A DNA stretch of 64,000 nt from Streptomyces griseomycini (GTDB taxonomy: Bacteria; Actinomycetota; Actinomycetes; Streptomycetales; Streptomycetaceae): NCBI RefSeq assembly GCF_014203535.1, contig NZ_JACHJI010000020.1, forward strand, positions 1 to 64,000, given 5' to 3'. The number at the start of each line of letters is the position of its first letter. Position 1 is the stretch's first letter. The position numbers were made by a program, and so were the translations under genes. The notes below the pieces were generated by a model. It was given only the letters and a program-made list of their open reading frames with translations. It was not told where the DNA came from and ran no database searches. Positions 8,267 through 16,425 of this stretch are shown in pieces.

Positions 8267-8298
8267 GGATCAGCGGATCAGCGGATCAGCGGATCAGC
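8267..8298. repeat. four tandem copies of GGATCAGC overlapping the ilvE stop
   Basis: GGATCAGC occurs four times head to tail at 8267, 8275, 8283 and 8291. The last copy supplies the ilvE stop codon on the minus strand (TGA at 8294-8296) and its final codons. An 8-bp unit is not a codon multiple, so copy-number change would leave the stop fixed but alter the 3' flank. Confidence 0.9.
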
Positions 8299-9382
8299 CC
8301 AGCGTGTGCATCCAGCCGTGCTTGTCCTCCACCGTGCCGCGCTGGATGTCGAGGAGGGCTTGGCGCAGGCGCATGGTGACCTCGCCGGGCTCGCCGCCGC
8401 TCTGCCGCCACTCGGCGCCGGCCCGCTTGACGGTACCGACCGGGGTGATGACGGCGGCCGTGCCGCAGGCGAAGACCTCGGTGAGGCTGCCGTTCTCGGA
8501 GTCGCGCTGCCACTGCTCGACGGAGACGCGCTCCTCGACGGCCTCGTAGCCGAGGTCGCGGGCGACGGTCAGCAGGGAGTCGCGGGTGACGCCCTCCAGG
8601 ATGGAACCGCTGAGGGTGGGCGTGACGATCTTGTCGCCGTACACGAAGTACAGGTTCATGCCGCCCAGTTCCTCGACCCAGGTGTGCTCCACGGCGTCGA
8701 GGTAGCAGACCTGGTCGCAGCCCTTGGCGGCGGCCTCGGCCTGGGCGAGCAGGGAGGCCGCGTAGTTGCCGCCCGTCTTCGCGTCGCCCATGCCGCCGGG
8801 GACGGCGCGGACGCGGTCCTCGGAGACCCAGATGGAGACCGGCTTGACCCCGCCGGGGAAGTAGGCGCCCGCCGGGGAGGCGATGACCAGGAACAGGTAC
8901 TCGTTGGCGGGCTTGACGCCCAGGCCGACCTCGGTCGCGATCATGAACGGGCGCAGGTAGAGGGACTCCTCGCCGCCGTGCGCCGGCACCCACGCCTTGT
9001 CCTGCTGCACCAGGGCGTCGCACGCCTCGATGAACGTCTCGACCGGCAGCTCGGGCATCGCGAGACGGTGGGCGGAGCGCTGGAAGCGCTCGGCGTTCTT
9101 CTCGGGGCGGAAGGTGGCGACGGACCCGTCGGGCCGGCGGTAGGCCTTCAGGCCCTCGAAGATCTCCTGGGCGTAGTGCAGGACGGTGGTGGCCGGGTCG
9201 AGGGAGATCGGCGCGTACGGGACGAGCTGGCCGTCGTGCCAGCCCCGGCCCTCGGTCCACTTGATCGTCACCATGTGATCGGTGAAGTGGCGGCCGAACC
9301 CGGGGTTGGCCAGGATCGCCTCGCGCTCTGCGTCCGAGAGCGGATTGGCCGAGGGCTTGAGCTCGATCGTGGGCGTCGTCAT
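8294..9382 (-). CDS. ilvE: branched-chain amino acid aminotransferase
   Basis: 362 residues, class IV PLP aminotransferase, interconverting Leu/Ile/Val and their 2-oxo acids with glutamate. Conserved stretches include LHYAQEIFEGLKAYR, RPFMIATE, the Lys-containing GGNYAASLLAQ (PLP Schiff base), EELGGMNLYFVYGD, and the EVFACGTAAVITPVG motif near the C-terminus. Start is the ATG at 9382. It stands between a convergent permease and the leuB gene upstream on the same strand, separated from leuB by a strong terminator, so it has its own promoter. The last step of all three branched-chain pathways is thus local to leuB, ilvB, ilvN and ilvC. Confidence 0.96.
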   Translation of the reverse strand: MTTPTIELKPSANPLSDAEREAILANPGFGRHFTDHMVTIKWTEGRGWHDGQLVPYAPISLDPATTVLHYAQEIFEGLKAYRRPDGSVATFRPEKNAERFQRSAHRLAMPELPVETFIEACDALVQQDKAWVPAHGGEESLYLRPFMIATEVGLGVKPANEYLFLVIASPAGAYFPGGVKPVSIWVSEDRVRAVPGGMGDAKTGGNYAASLLAQAEAAAKGCDQVCYLDAVEHTWVEELGGMNLYFVYGDKIVTPTLSGSILEGVTRDSLLTVARDLGYEAVEERVSVEQWQRDSENGSLTEVFACGTAAVITPVGTVKRAGAEWRQSGGEPGEVTMRLRQALLDIQRGTVEDKHGWMHTLG

Positions 9383-9572
9383 GAGTGGTTGTCCTTCACC
9401 GGTTGTAGTGACGGGCCGCGCACACGCCCGTACGGCCGGTGGCCAGTGCTAGGACGTCCGAGCATTCCCTCATTCCGCGGCTCCGTGTTCGATTATCGCC
9501 CGGGGGCGGCGGCGGAAGGAACGGGGTGAATGCGGCCCGGTGGTCGATGGTGGCACCCGGCGGGGACATGCG

Positions 9573-9607
9573 GAAGCCGCCGGGCGCGGATGCGACCCGG
9601 CGGCTTC
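9573..9607 (-). terminator. terminator downstream of leuB
   Basis: GAAGCCGCCGGG/CCCGGCGGCTTC form a perfect 12-bp stem with an 11-base loop, 27 bases past the leuB stop. There is no T-run, as usual for Streptomyces. Confidence 0.85.
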
Positions 9608-9633
9608 GAATGTTCTCGAGGGAACGCGCCGGG

Positions 9634-10677
9634 TCAGCCGGCTACTCGTGCGGCGAGCGCGTCGCCGATCTGCGAGGTGCTGCGGGCGGGCAGGCCGCCG
9701 CGTTCCGCGAGGTCGGCGGAGACGGCGTCCTCGATGCGGGTCGCCTCGGTGTCGTGGCCGAGGTGGCGCAGCAGGAGGGCGACGGACAGGACCGTGGCGC
9801 TGGGGTCGGCCTTGCCCTGGCCGGCGATGTCCGGGGCCGAGCCGTGCACCGGCTCGAACATGGACGGGAACTCGCCGGAGGGGTTGATGTTCCCGCTCGC
9901 GGCGACGCCGATGCCGCCGGAGACGGCCGCGGCGAGGTCGGTGATGATGTCGCCGAAGAGGTTGTCGGTGACGATGACGTCGAAGCGCTCGGGCTGGGTG
10001 ACCAGGTAGATGGTCGCGGCGTCGACGTGGACGTAGTCGGTGGTGACCTCGGGGTACTCCTCGGCCACCTTGTCGAAGACGTTCGTCCACAGGTGGCCGG
10101 CGAAGGTCAGCACGTTGTTCTTGTGGACCAGCGTGAGCTTCTTGCGCGGGCGGGCCTGGGCACGGGCGAAGGCGTCGCGGACCACGCGCTCGACGCCGAA
10201 GGCCGTGTTCACGGACACCTCGGTGGCGACCTCGTGCGGCGTGCCCTTGCGGATGGTGCCGCCGTTGCCGGTGTACGGGCCCTCGGTGCCCTCGCGGACC
10301 ACGACGAAGTCGATCTCCGGCTGTCCGGCGAGCGGGGTGGCCACGCCGGGCAGGAGCTTGCTCGGCCGCAGGTTGACGTGGTGGTCGAAGGCGAAGCGGA
10401 GCTTGAGCAGGAAGCCGCGCTCGAGGACGCCGGAGGGCACACTGGGGTCCCCGATGGCACCGAGCAGGATGGCGTCGTGCCGCCTGAGCTCGTCGAGGTC
10501 GGCGTCGGTGAGGGTCTCACCGGTGGCGTGGTAGCGCCTGGCGCCGAAGTCGTACTCCTTGGTCTCCAGCTTCACATCCTGCGGAAGGACGGCGGAGAGG
10601 ACCTTCAGGCCTTCGGCCACGACCTCCTGGCCGATGCCGTCACCGGGGATCACTGCGAGATTGATGCTGCGAGACAT
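9634..10677 (-). CDS. leuB: 3-isopropylmalate dehydrogenase
   Basis: 347 residues. It oxidises and decarboxylates 3-isopropylmalate to 2-oxoisocaproate with NAD in leucine synthesis. The N-terminus (LAVIPGDGIGQEVV) and the motifs LLGAIGDP, LRFAFDHHVNLRPSKL (substrate-binding Arg), VVREGTEGPYTGNGG, LVHKNNVLTFAGHLW (catalytic Lys) and VTDNLFGDIITDLAA (metal-binding Asp) identify the actinobacterial, short type of LeuB. Position FGDIITDLAAAVSGGIG fits an isopropylmalate rather than an isocitrate enzyme. Start is the ATG at 10677. It is followed by its own terminator, and a 43-codon small gene lies upstream on the same strand. Confidence 0.96.
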   Translation of the reverse strand: MSRSINLAVIPGDGIGQEVVAEGLKVLSAVLPQDVKLETKEYDFGARRYHATGETLTDADLDELRRHDAILLGAIGDPSVPSGVLERGFLLKLRFAFDHHVNLRPSKLLPGVATPLAGQPEIDFVVVREGTEGPYTGNGGTIRKGTPHEVATEVSVNTAFGVERVVRDAFARAQARPRKKLTLVHKNNVLTFAGHLWTNVFDKVAEEYPEVTTDYVHVDAATIYLVTQPERFDVIVTDNLFGDIITDLAAAVSGGIGVAASGNINPSGEFPSMFEPVHGSAPDIAGQGKADPSATVLSVALLLRHLGHDTEATRIEDAVSADLAERGGLPARSTSQIGDALAARVAG

Positions 10678-10746
10678 GCGGGCACCCTACTCCTCGTCCC
10701 AGGCTCTGACACGCCATGTCCGGGATACGGACACCCGCACGGTCGC

Positions 10747-10878
10747 TCAGTGACCGGTGGAACCGCCGTTGTCCCGGCGGTCGAGGGCGCGCTGGAGGGC
10801 GGCGGCGGCGTTCTGGCGGTCGGACTCGCTCGTGCGGGAGGTGTGGCGGACGCGGCGGCGGACGGTCGTCTCGGACAT
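10747..10878 (-). CDS. small basic protein of 43 residues, unknown function
   Basis: Begins MSETTVRRRVRHTSRTSESD and ends RALDRRDNGGSTGH. It is highly basic at the N-terminus, with an Ala/Gln/Leu helix-like middle (RQNAAAALQRALDR). Start is the ATG at 10878 with AAGGAG 14 bases upstream. Most codons end in G or C, although the sequence is too short for a firm codon test. It sits 69 bases upstream of leuB, on the same strand, after a relatively AT-rich promoter-like region. I do not know the family. It could be a conserved Streptomyces micro-protein or chance. Confidence 0.55.
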   Translation of the reverse strand: MSETTVRRRVRHTSRTSESDRQNAAAALQRALDRRDNGGSTGH

Positions 10879-11136
10879 GGTGCATCGACTCCTTCGACAT
10901 ACCGGGAGTGCGGAAAGGGACTACGAGACGCCGGAAGGGGCGGGGAGCGGTGGCCGCAGGGATTGCCTGCACGGGGCCCGGCTCACGACCGCCATTCGCT
11001 TGATCGAGCGAGACGTTCGGCTCCTACAAAAATAAGGGGGCGCCGAGCGTCTGTCTGCACAATTACTTGGGCTTCCTACTATCTGAGACGGTGGAGTGCA
11101 TCACACCTCTCCGGCCTGGGCTTTTCCCTGTCGCAC

Positions 11137-11673
11137 TCAGAGGACGTCGCCGTCCCGCCAGTCGAAGACCAGCTCGCCGGCGAGGTCGGCGGGCACCGGC
11201 CACACATAGGTCGAGCCCTCCTCCTCCGGCAGCCGGACCACGCCGTCGGGGCCGAGTGCGTGGATCCGTCCCTCCCAGGCCCGCCAGCCGCGCGACGCGT
11301 AGAGCGCCGCGCCCTCGTCGCTGGCGGACAGCGCGCCGAGGTCGTAGGCGCGGGTGATGACGCCTTCCAGGGCGGCCATGACCTCGCCGCCGAGCCCCTG
11401 CCGCCGTACGTCGTGCCGGACGGCGACCCCCTCGACGTATCCGGTGCGCAGCCAGCGCCCCCCGTACCGCACCCGCCGCATCACCACCGCGCCGTGCGCG
11501 GCGAGCCCTCGCGCGTCGTGGACCAGGGCGTGGACGCCGCCCAGCGTGTGGTCCCAGTCCTCCCGGCCGAAGTCACCGTCGAAGGATTCGAACAACAGGG
11601 AGCGCACGGCGGCCAGTTCGAGGGGGGCGAGTTCGCAGGTGTGGGCGGTGCGGACGCCCCTGGCGGTGGTCAT
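11137..11673 (-). CDS. GNAT acetyltransferase of the aminoglycoside 2'-N-acetyltransferase (AAC(2')-I) type
   Basis: 178 residues, the length of AAC(2')-I enzymes. The match to that family (recalled AAC(2')-Ia sequence) is more than a generic GNAT: HTLGGVHALVHD in the N-terminal half, GYVEGVAVRHDVRRQGLGGEVM (acetyl-CoA loop RRQGLG), LSASDEGAALYASRGWRAWEGR, then LPEEEGSTYVWPV, with the acidic EEEG stretch seen in the aminoglycoside-binding region. The family transfers acetyl from acetyl-CoA to the 2'-amino group of gentamicin, tobramycin and relatives, but intrinsic actinomycete members are often silent. It stands alone between the pruA terminator and an AT-richer intergenic region. ATG 11673. 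Confidence 0.85.
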   Translation of the reverse strand: MTTARGVRTAHTCELAPLELAAVRSLLFESFDGDFGREDWDHTLGGVHALVHDARGLAAHGAVVMRRVRYGGRWLRTGYVEGVAVRHDVRRQGLGGEVMAALEGVITRAYDLGALSASDEGAALYASRGWRAWEGRIHALGPDGVVRLPEEEGSTYVWPVPADLAGELVFDWRDGDVL

Positions 11674-11712
11674 CCGCCCAGTATCGGGGCGGCCGGGCCC
11701 GTGGACGCACGA

Positions 11713-11743
11713 ACGGGCCAGGTCGGGGGGAGACCTGGCCCGT
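11713..11743 (-). terminator. terminator downstream of pruA
   Basis: ACGGGCCAGGTC and GACCTGGCCCGT form a perfect 12-bp stem with a 7-base loop, 17 bases after the pruA stop and just upstream of the acetyltransferase start on the same strand. Confidence 0.85.
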
Positions 11744-11760
11744 CCGGGATCGGGTGGGCG

Positions 11761-13392
11761 TCAGCCCATGTGCGGGTACGTGTAGTCGGTCGGCGGGACC
11801 AGCGTCTCCTTGATGGCGCGGGTCAGGGTCCAGCGCATCAGGTTCTGCGGGGCGCCGGCCTTGTCGTTGGTGCCGGAGGCACGGCCGCCGCCGAAGGGCT
11901 GCTGGCCGACGACGGCGCCGGTCGACTTGTCGTTGATGTAGAAGTTGCCGGCCGCGTAGCGCAGCTTCTCCATCGTGTACGCCGCGGCCGCGCGGTCGTT
12001 GGCGATGACCGAGCCGGTCAGGGCGTAGTCGGACACCGACTCCATCTGGGTCAGCATCTCGTCGTACTTGTCGTCCTCGTAGACGTACACGGCGAGGATC
12101 GGGCCGAAGTACTCGGTGCGGAACACCTCGTTCTCCGGGTCGGTGCACTCGATGACGGTCGGGCGGACGAAGTAGCCGACCGAGTCGTCGTAGGTGCCGC
12201 CCGCGACGATCGTGCAGGAGTCGTCCTCCTTGGCGCGGTCGATGGCGGCCTTGTTCTTGGCGAAGGACCGCTCGTCGATGACGGCGCCGATGAAGTTCGA
12301 CAGGTCGGTGACGTCACCCATGGTGAGGTAGTCGACCTCGGCGGCGAACTCCTCCTTGAAGCCGTCGTTCCAGATCGACGCCGGGATGTACGCGCGCGAG
12401 GTGGCGCTGCACTTCTGGCCCTGGTACTCGAAGGCACCGCGGGTCAGGGCGGTCTTGAGCACCGCGCGGTCGGCCGACGGGTGGGCGACCAGGAAGTCCT
12501 TGCCGCCGGTCTCGCCGACCAGGCGCGGGTAGGTGCGGTACTTCTCGATGTTGTTGCCGACCGTCTTCCACAGGTACTGGAAGGTCTTGGTCGAGCCGGT
12601 GAAGTGGATGCCCGCGAGGTCCCGGTGCTCCAGGGCGACCTTGGAGACCTCGATGCCGTCGCCGGTGACGAGGTTGATGACGCCCTTGGGCAGGCCCGCC
12701 TCCTCCAGCAGCTGCATCATCAGCACGGCGGCGTGGGTCTGCGTCGGGGACGGCTTCCAGACCACCACGTTGCCCATCAGGGCGGGGGCGGTGGGCAGGT
12801 TGGCGGCGATGGCCGTGAAGTTGAACGGCGTGATCGCGTAGACGAAGCCCTCCAGCGGGCGGTGGTCCAGGCGGTTCCAGACGCCCGGGGAGTTGGCCGG
12901 GGGCTGCTCGGCCAGGATCCTGCGGGCGTAGGAGACGTTGAAGCGCCAGAAGTCGATCAGCTCGCAGGGCGTGTCGATCTCGGCCTGCTGGGCGGTCTTG
13001 GACTGGCCCAGCATGGTGGAGGCGGCCATGGTCTCGCGCCACGGGCCGGACAGCAGCTCGGCGGCGCGCAGGATGATCGCCGCGCGGTCGTCGAAGGACA
13101 TCGCGCGCCAGGCCGGGGCCGCGGCCAGGGCGGCGTCGATGGCGTCCTGCGCGTCCTGCTGGGTGGCGTTGGCGTAGGTGCCCAGGCGCGCCTTGTGGTT
13201 GTGCGGCTGCACCACGTCGAAGCGCTCGCCGCCGCCCATCCGCTTGACGCCGCCGATGGTGCAGGGCAGGTCGATCGGGTTGTCGGCCAGCTCCTTGAGC
13301 TTGGCCTCCAGCCGGGCGCGCTCGGGCGAGCCGGGGGCGTAGCCGTGCACCGGCTCGTTGACGGGGGTGGGGACCTGGGTCACAGCGTCCAT
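11761..13392 (-). CDS. pruA: L-glutamate gamma-semialdehyde (delta-1-pyrroline-5-carboxylate) dehydrogenase
   Basis: 543 residues, aldehyde dehydrogenase superfamily. It converts glutamate-5-semialdehyde to glutamate with NAD, the second step of proline catabolism. Key motifs are FNFTAIAANLPTAPALMGN, VVWKPSPTQ (NAD-binding Lys), FTGSTKTFQYLW, LVGETGGKDF (general-base Glu) and EYQGQKCSATSRAYIP, in which Cys is the nucleophile, followed by EYFGPILAVYVY. The C-terminus (FGGGRASGTNDKAG) is typical of the monofunctional P5C dehydrogenases. ATG 13392 follows GGAG. It lies 51 bases downstream of putA on the same strand, so the two steps form one operon, ending at the stem at 11713-11743. Confidence 0.96.
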   Translation of the reverse strand: MDAVTQVPTPVNEPVHGYAPGSPERARLEAKLKELADNPIDLPCTIGGVKRMGGGERFDVVQPHNHKARLGTYANATQQDAQDAIDAALAAAPAWRAMSFDDRAAIILRAAELLSGPWRETMAASTMLGQSKTAQQAEIDTPCELIDFWRFNVSYARRILAEQPPANSPGVWNRLDHRPLEGFVYAITPFNFTAIAANLPTAPALMGNVVVWKPSPTQTHAAVLMMQLLEEAGLPKGVINLVTGDGIEVSKVALEHRDLAGIHFTGSTKTFQYLWKTVGNNIEKYRTYPRLVGETGGKDFLVAHPSADRAVLKTALTRGAFEYQGQKCSATSRAYIPASIWNDGFKEEFAAEVDYLTMGDVTDLSNFIGAVIDERSFAKNKAAIDRAKEDDSCTIVAGGTYDDSVGYFVRPTVIECTDPENEVFRTEYFGPILAVYVYEDDKYDEMLTQMESVSDYALTGSVIANDRAAAAYTMEKLRYAAGNFYINDKSTGAVVGQQPFGGGRASGTNDKAGAPQNLMRWTLTRAIKETLVPPTDYTYPHMG

Positions 13393-13443
13393 GGGTGGTG
13401 AACTCCTTGGCTTGAGCGGTCTTGCGAGCGTGGTGCGGGCGGC

Positions 13444-14370
13444 TCAGCCCTTGGTGACCATCGAGCGGACGAAGAACCGGAGGTTCGCCGGCTTCTCCGC
13501 CAGACGGCGCATGAAGTAGCCGTACCAGTCGGTGCCGTAGGCCGTGTAGACGCGCATCCGGTGGCCTTCGGCGGCCAGCCGCAGGTGCTCGTCGCCGCGG
13601 ATGCCGTACAGCATCTGGAACTCGTACTCGTCGAGCTTGCGCCCGGCGCGGTGGGCGAGTTCCTGGGCGATGGAGATCAGGCGCGGGTCGTGGGACCCGA
13701 TCATCGGGTAGCCCTCGCCCTCCATCAGCGTCCTGAGGATGCGTACGTACGCCTTGTCGATCTCGTGCTTCTGCTGGTAGGCGACTTCGGCGGGCTCCTT
13801 GTAGGCGCCCTTCACCAACCGTACGCGACTGCCGCTCGCGGCGAGGCGGCGCGCGTCCTCCTCCGTGCGGAAGAGGTAGGCCTGGATGACGCAGCCGGTC
13901 TGCGGGAAGTCCTTCCGCAGCTCCTCGTGGATGGCGAACATCGAGTCGAGGGTGGTGTGGTCCTCCGCGTCGAGGGTGACCGTGGTGCCGATCGCGGCGG
14001 CGGCCTCGACGACCGGGCGGACGTTCTTCAGGGCCAGCTCGTGGCCGCCGTCCAGCGCCTGGCCGAACATCGACAGCTTGACGGACATCTCCGCGCGCGT
14101 GCCGAGCTCCAGCGGCCCCAGCCGGCCGATCAGCTCCAGGTAGGCGTCCCGGGCTGCCTCGGCCTGCTCGGGGGTGGTGATGTCCTCGCCGACGACGTCC
14201 ATCGTCAGCTCCAGGCCCCGGCCGGTGAGCTCCCGGATGATCGGCAGGATCTCGTCGACGGTCTCGCCGGGGATGAAACGGTCGACGACCTGCTTGGTCA
14301 CGGGAGCCGCCGAGACCAGGCGTCGCATCCGGTCGCTGCGCGACGCGGCGAGAATCACGGGACCCAGCAC
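13444..14370 (-). CDS. putA: proline dehydrogenase
   Basis: 308 residues, a monofunctional FAD-dependent proline dehydrogenase (proline to pyrroline-5-carboxylate). The barrel motifs include TLDAEDHTTLDS, CVIQAYLFRTEEDA, RVRLVKGAYKEP (FAD-contacting Lys), IGSHDPRLI and EFQMLYGIRGDEH, followed by RVYTAYGTDWYGYFMRRLAEKPANL, with the substrate-binding Arg pair in YFMRRLAE. The GTG at 14370 has GGAGGTG just upstream and is preferred over a longer in-frame start at 14487. It is divergent from a PucR-type regulator, the expected local controller. Confidence 0.95.
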   Translation of the reverse strand: MLGPVILAASRSDRMRRLVSAAPVTKQVVDRFIPGETVDEILPIIRELTGRGLELTMDVVGEDITTPEQAEAARDAYLELIGRLGPLELGTRAEMSVKLSMFGQALDGGHELALKNVRPVVEAAAAIGTTVTLDAEDHTTLDSMFAIHEELRKDFPQTGCVIQAYLFRTEEDARRLAASGSRVRLVKGAYKEPAEVAYQQKHEIDKAYVRILRTLMEGEGYPMIGSHDPRLISIAQELAHRAGRKLDEYEFQMLYGIRGDEHLRLAAEGHRMRVYTAYGTDWYGYFMRRLAEKPANLRFFVRSMVTKG

Positions 14371-14534
14371 GGGGCACCTCCACTTACAGAGCAACACAAG
14401 GCCGCAGCCCGACGATCCGGGGACGGCACGGAGAACCACCGTGAAATCTATGGACCGCTCCGATCGTCGGCCATCGACAGCTGTCACGCATCCGTGCCGC
14501 AGATCTCAGACAGATGTATGAAGGCCGCGCACCC

Positions 14535-15752
14535 ATGCGGCAGAATGCCCGGGTGACGTCGGATTTCACGGGTGACTATCAGGAGCTGGTCGACGAGCTC
14601 TCGGAGCTGCTGGGCGCACCCGCGACGCTGGAGAGCCGCGACTTCGAACTGATCGCCTTCGGCGCCTACGACAGCGAGGGCGACCTCGACCCCTCGGCCC
14701 TGGACCCGGTGCGCACCCGCTCGATCCTGACCCGTCGCTCCACGGCGGCCGTCCGCTCCTGGTTCGAGGGCTTCGGCATCACCCACGCCACCGGACCGGT
14801 CCGCATCCCGCCGACCCCGGAGGCGGGGGTGTACCGGGGCCGCATCTGCCTGCCGGTACGCCACCGGGGTGTCGTGCTCGGCTACGTGTGGCTGCTGGAC
14901 ACCGAGCCGGGCCCGACCGAGCGGCAGCTGGCGGCGGCGATGGAGGTCACCGTGCGGATCGGGGCGCTGCTGGCGGACGAGGCGCAGCACGGCGCCGACC
15001 TCAGCCGGGAGCTGCGGGCGGTGCTCACCGCCGAGCGGGGCTGGCAGCAGGACATGGCGGTCGCGGAGCTGCGCACCGCCCTCGGCGCGCGCGCGGACCT
15101 CCTCCACACCATGGTGTGCGTGGCCCCCTGGCCGTCCGCCGATCCGGACGACGCGCCGTCGGTGCGCACGGTGCCGGGGGCGACGGCGCTGTGCACGCTG
15201 CCGTGGGGGACCTCGGCCCAGTGCCTGGCGCTGCTCGTCAGGCTGCGCTCGGCGGACGCGCCGGCCCCCGCGGTCTCCGCGGCGGGGCGGCTGCTGGAGC
15301 GGGCGCGGAGCCTCGGGGTGCCGGGCGCCCCCCTCGGCCCCGTCCCGGCCGCGGGCGTCGCCGCCGCACGGACCGGGCTCGCGGAGCTGGGGGCGGCCTG
15401 GCGGGAGGCGTCGGCGGCGGCCCGGGCGGCGCTGGCGGAGCGGCGGTTCGGGCCGGTCGCCGAGTGGGCGTCGATCGGTCCGTTCCGCCTGCTGACCGGG
15501 CTGCCCCCGGGGGCGGCCCACGACCCCGTCGTGCGGTCCCTGCTCTCCCCGGCCCACCGGGAGCTGGCCCGGACCGCCGAGGTGTACCTCGACTGCGCCG
15601 GGCAGGCCGGCCGCGCGGCGGCGGAGCTGGGCATCCACCGCCAGACCCTGTACTACCGCCTGTCCCGGGTGGAACAGCTCACCGGACTGGACCTGGACGA
15701 CGGGGAGGACCGGCTGCTGCTGCACATGGCGCTGAAGGGCGCGCGGCTGTGA
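14535..15752 (+). CDS. PucR/CdaR-type transcriptional regulator, probable regulator of proline catabolism
   Basis: 405 residues from the ATG at 14535. The C-terminal 60 residues are the PucR helix-turn-helix (YLDCAGQAGRAAAELGIHRQTLYYRLSRVEQLTGLDL), the diagnostic part. The N-terminal 150 residues look like a sensor (PAS/GAF-like) region with RGRICLPVRHRGVVLGYVWLLD. Other in-frame starts lie at 14514 (ATG) and 14553 (GTG). 14535 was chosen because GAAGG lies about 10 bases before it. The gene is divergent from putA-pruA, which is the classical layout of a proline-responsive activator. Ligand and operator are not visible in the sequence. Confidence 0.88.
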   Translation: MRQNARVTSDFTGDYQELVDELSELLGAPATLESRDFELIAFGAYDSEGDLDPSALDPVRTRSILTRRSTAAVRSWFEGFGITHATGPVRIPPTPEAGVYRGRICLPVRHRGVVLGYVWLLDTEPGPTERQLAAAMEVTVRIGALLADEAQHGADLSRELRAVLTAERGWQQDMAVAELRTALGARADLLHTMVCVAPWPSADPDDAPSVRTVPGATALCTLPWGTSAQCLALLVRLRSADAPAPAVSAAGRLLERARSLGVPGAPLGPVPAAGVAAARTGLAELGAAWREASAAARAALAERRFGPVAEWASIGPFRLLTGLPPGAAHDPVVRSLLSPAHRELARTAEVYLDCAGQAGRAAAELGIHRQTLYYRLSRVEQLTGLDLDDGEDRLLLHMALKGARL

Positions 15753-15758
15753 ACCCGG

Positions 15759-16343
15759 TCAGCTCTTCCCGACGCCCTCGATCACCCGGCGCAGCCCCTC
15801 GGTGATCCGGTCGGCCTCGGGGGCGCCCTGCGGGCCGAAGGACCACTGGACCATCAGGCCCATCAGCAGCGTGACGTAGAACTGGCCGAGGGTGTCCACG
15901 GTCTCCTCCGGGACGTCCTCCTCGCGGCCGCCCATGAACAGCGTGACCAGACCGCGCGCGCCCTCCCGCTGGGCCCGCACCAGGTGGTCCCGCACCTCGG
16001 GCAGCTCGTCGCCCATGGCCACGATCTCCATGCTGAGCCGCCACAACGACCCCGGGTCGCGCATGGTTCCGATGATGTTCGACCACACCTCGGTGAACCG
16101 TTCCAGCGATCCCGGCTCACCGCGGAGCTCGCCCTCCGCGCCGCCTTCGAAGGCGTCGGACATCGCCTCCACCAGCTCGATGTAGGCCTGCACGAGCAGC
16201 GCGTCCTTCGAGCCGTAGTGGTAGCCGATGGACGCCAGGTTGGTGCCCGACTCCTTGACGATGTCGCGCGCCGTGGTGCGCATGAACCCCTTCTGCAGCA
16301 GGCAGCGCTTGGCGCCTTCGAGCAGGTCTTCGCGGTGTCCCAT
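15759..16343 (-). CDS. TetR family repressor of the adjacent efflux pump
   Basis: 194 residues. The N-terminal HTH (AKRCLLQKGFMRTTARDIVKES, then GTNLASIGYHYGSKDALL, about 10-55) is typical. The C-terminal region holds a TetR_C fold with MVQWSFGP near the end. It is divergent from the MFS transporter gene across 82 bp that contain ACAAGCGT repeats (16380-16413), the expected drug-sensing repressor/pump arrangement. It is convergent with the PucR gene, with only 6 bases between stop codons. ATG 16343. Confidence 0.9.
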   Translation of the reverse strand: MGHREDLLEGAKRCLLQKGFMRTTARDIVKESGTNLASIGYHYGSKDALLVQAYIELVEAMSDAFEGGAEGELRGEPGSLERFTEVWSNIIGTMRDPGSLWRLSMEIVAMGDELPEVRDHLVRAQREGARGLVTLFMGGREEDVPEETVDTLGQFYVTLLMGLMVQWSFGPQGAPEADRITEGLRRVIEGVGKS

Positions 16344-16379
16344 GGAGTCACCCTACCGCCGCTCGGACATCCGTCTTAT

Positions 16380-16413
16380 ACAAGCGTCATAGACAAGCGT
16401 GTAAGACGTTTGT
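16380..16413. promoter_or_regulatory. repeated ACAAGCGT half-sites between tetR and the MFS gene
   Basis: ACAAGCGT occurs at 16380-16387 and 16393-16400 as a direct repeat 13 bases apart. The second copy pairs with ACGTTTGT at 16406-16413 (one mismatch, 5-base centre GTAAG) as an inverted repeat. A wider imperfect repeat (CGTCTTATAC with GTGTAAGACG) overlaps it. These lie immediately upstream of the MFS start at 16426 and are the likely TetR operator. Confidence 0.65.
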
Positions 16414-16425
16414 ACAGTCACCGGC

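Noticed and set aside
9439..13401. 1320-codon open frame on the plus strand across leuB, the acetyltransferase and pruA
   Set aside because: It is the antisense shadow of well-identified minus-strand genes; the translation is low-complexity Val/Gly/Glu with no domains, as expected for an opposite frame in 72%-GC DNA.
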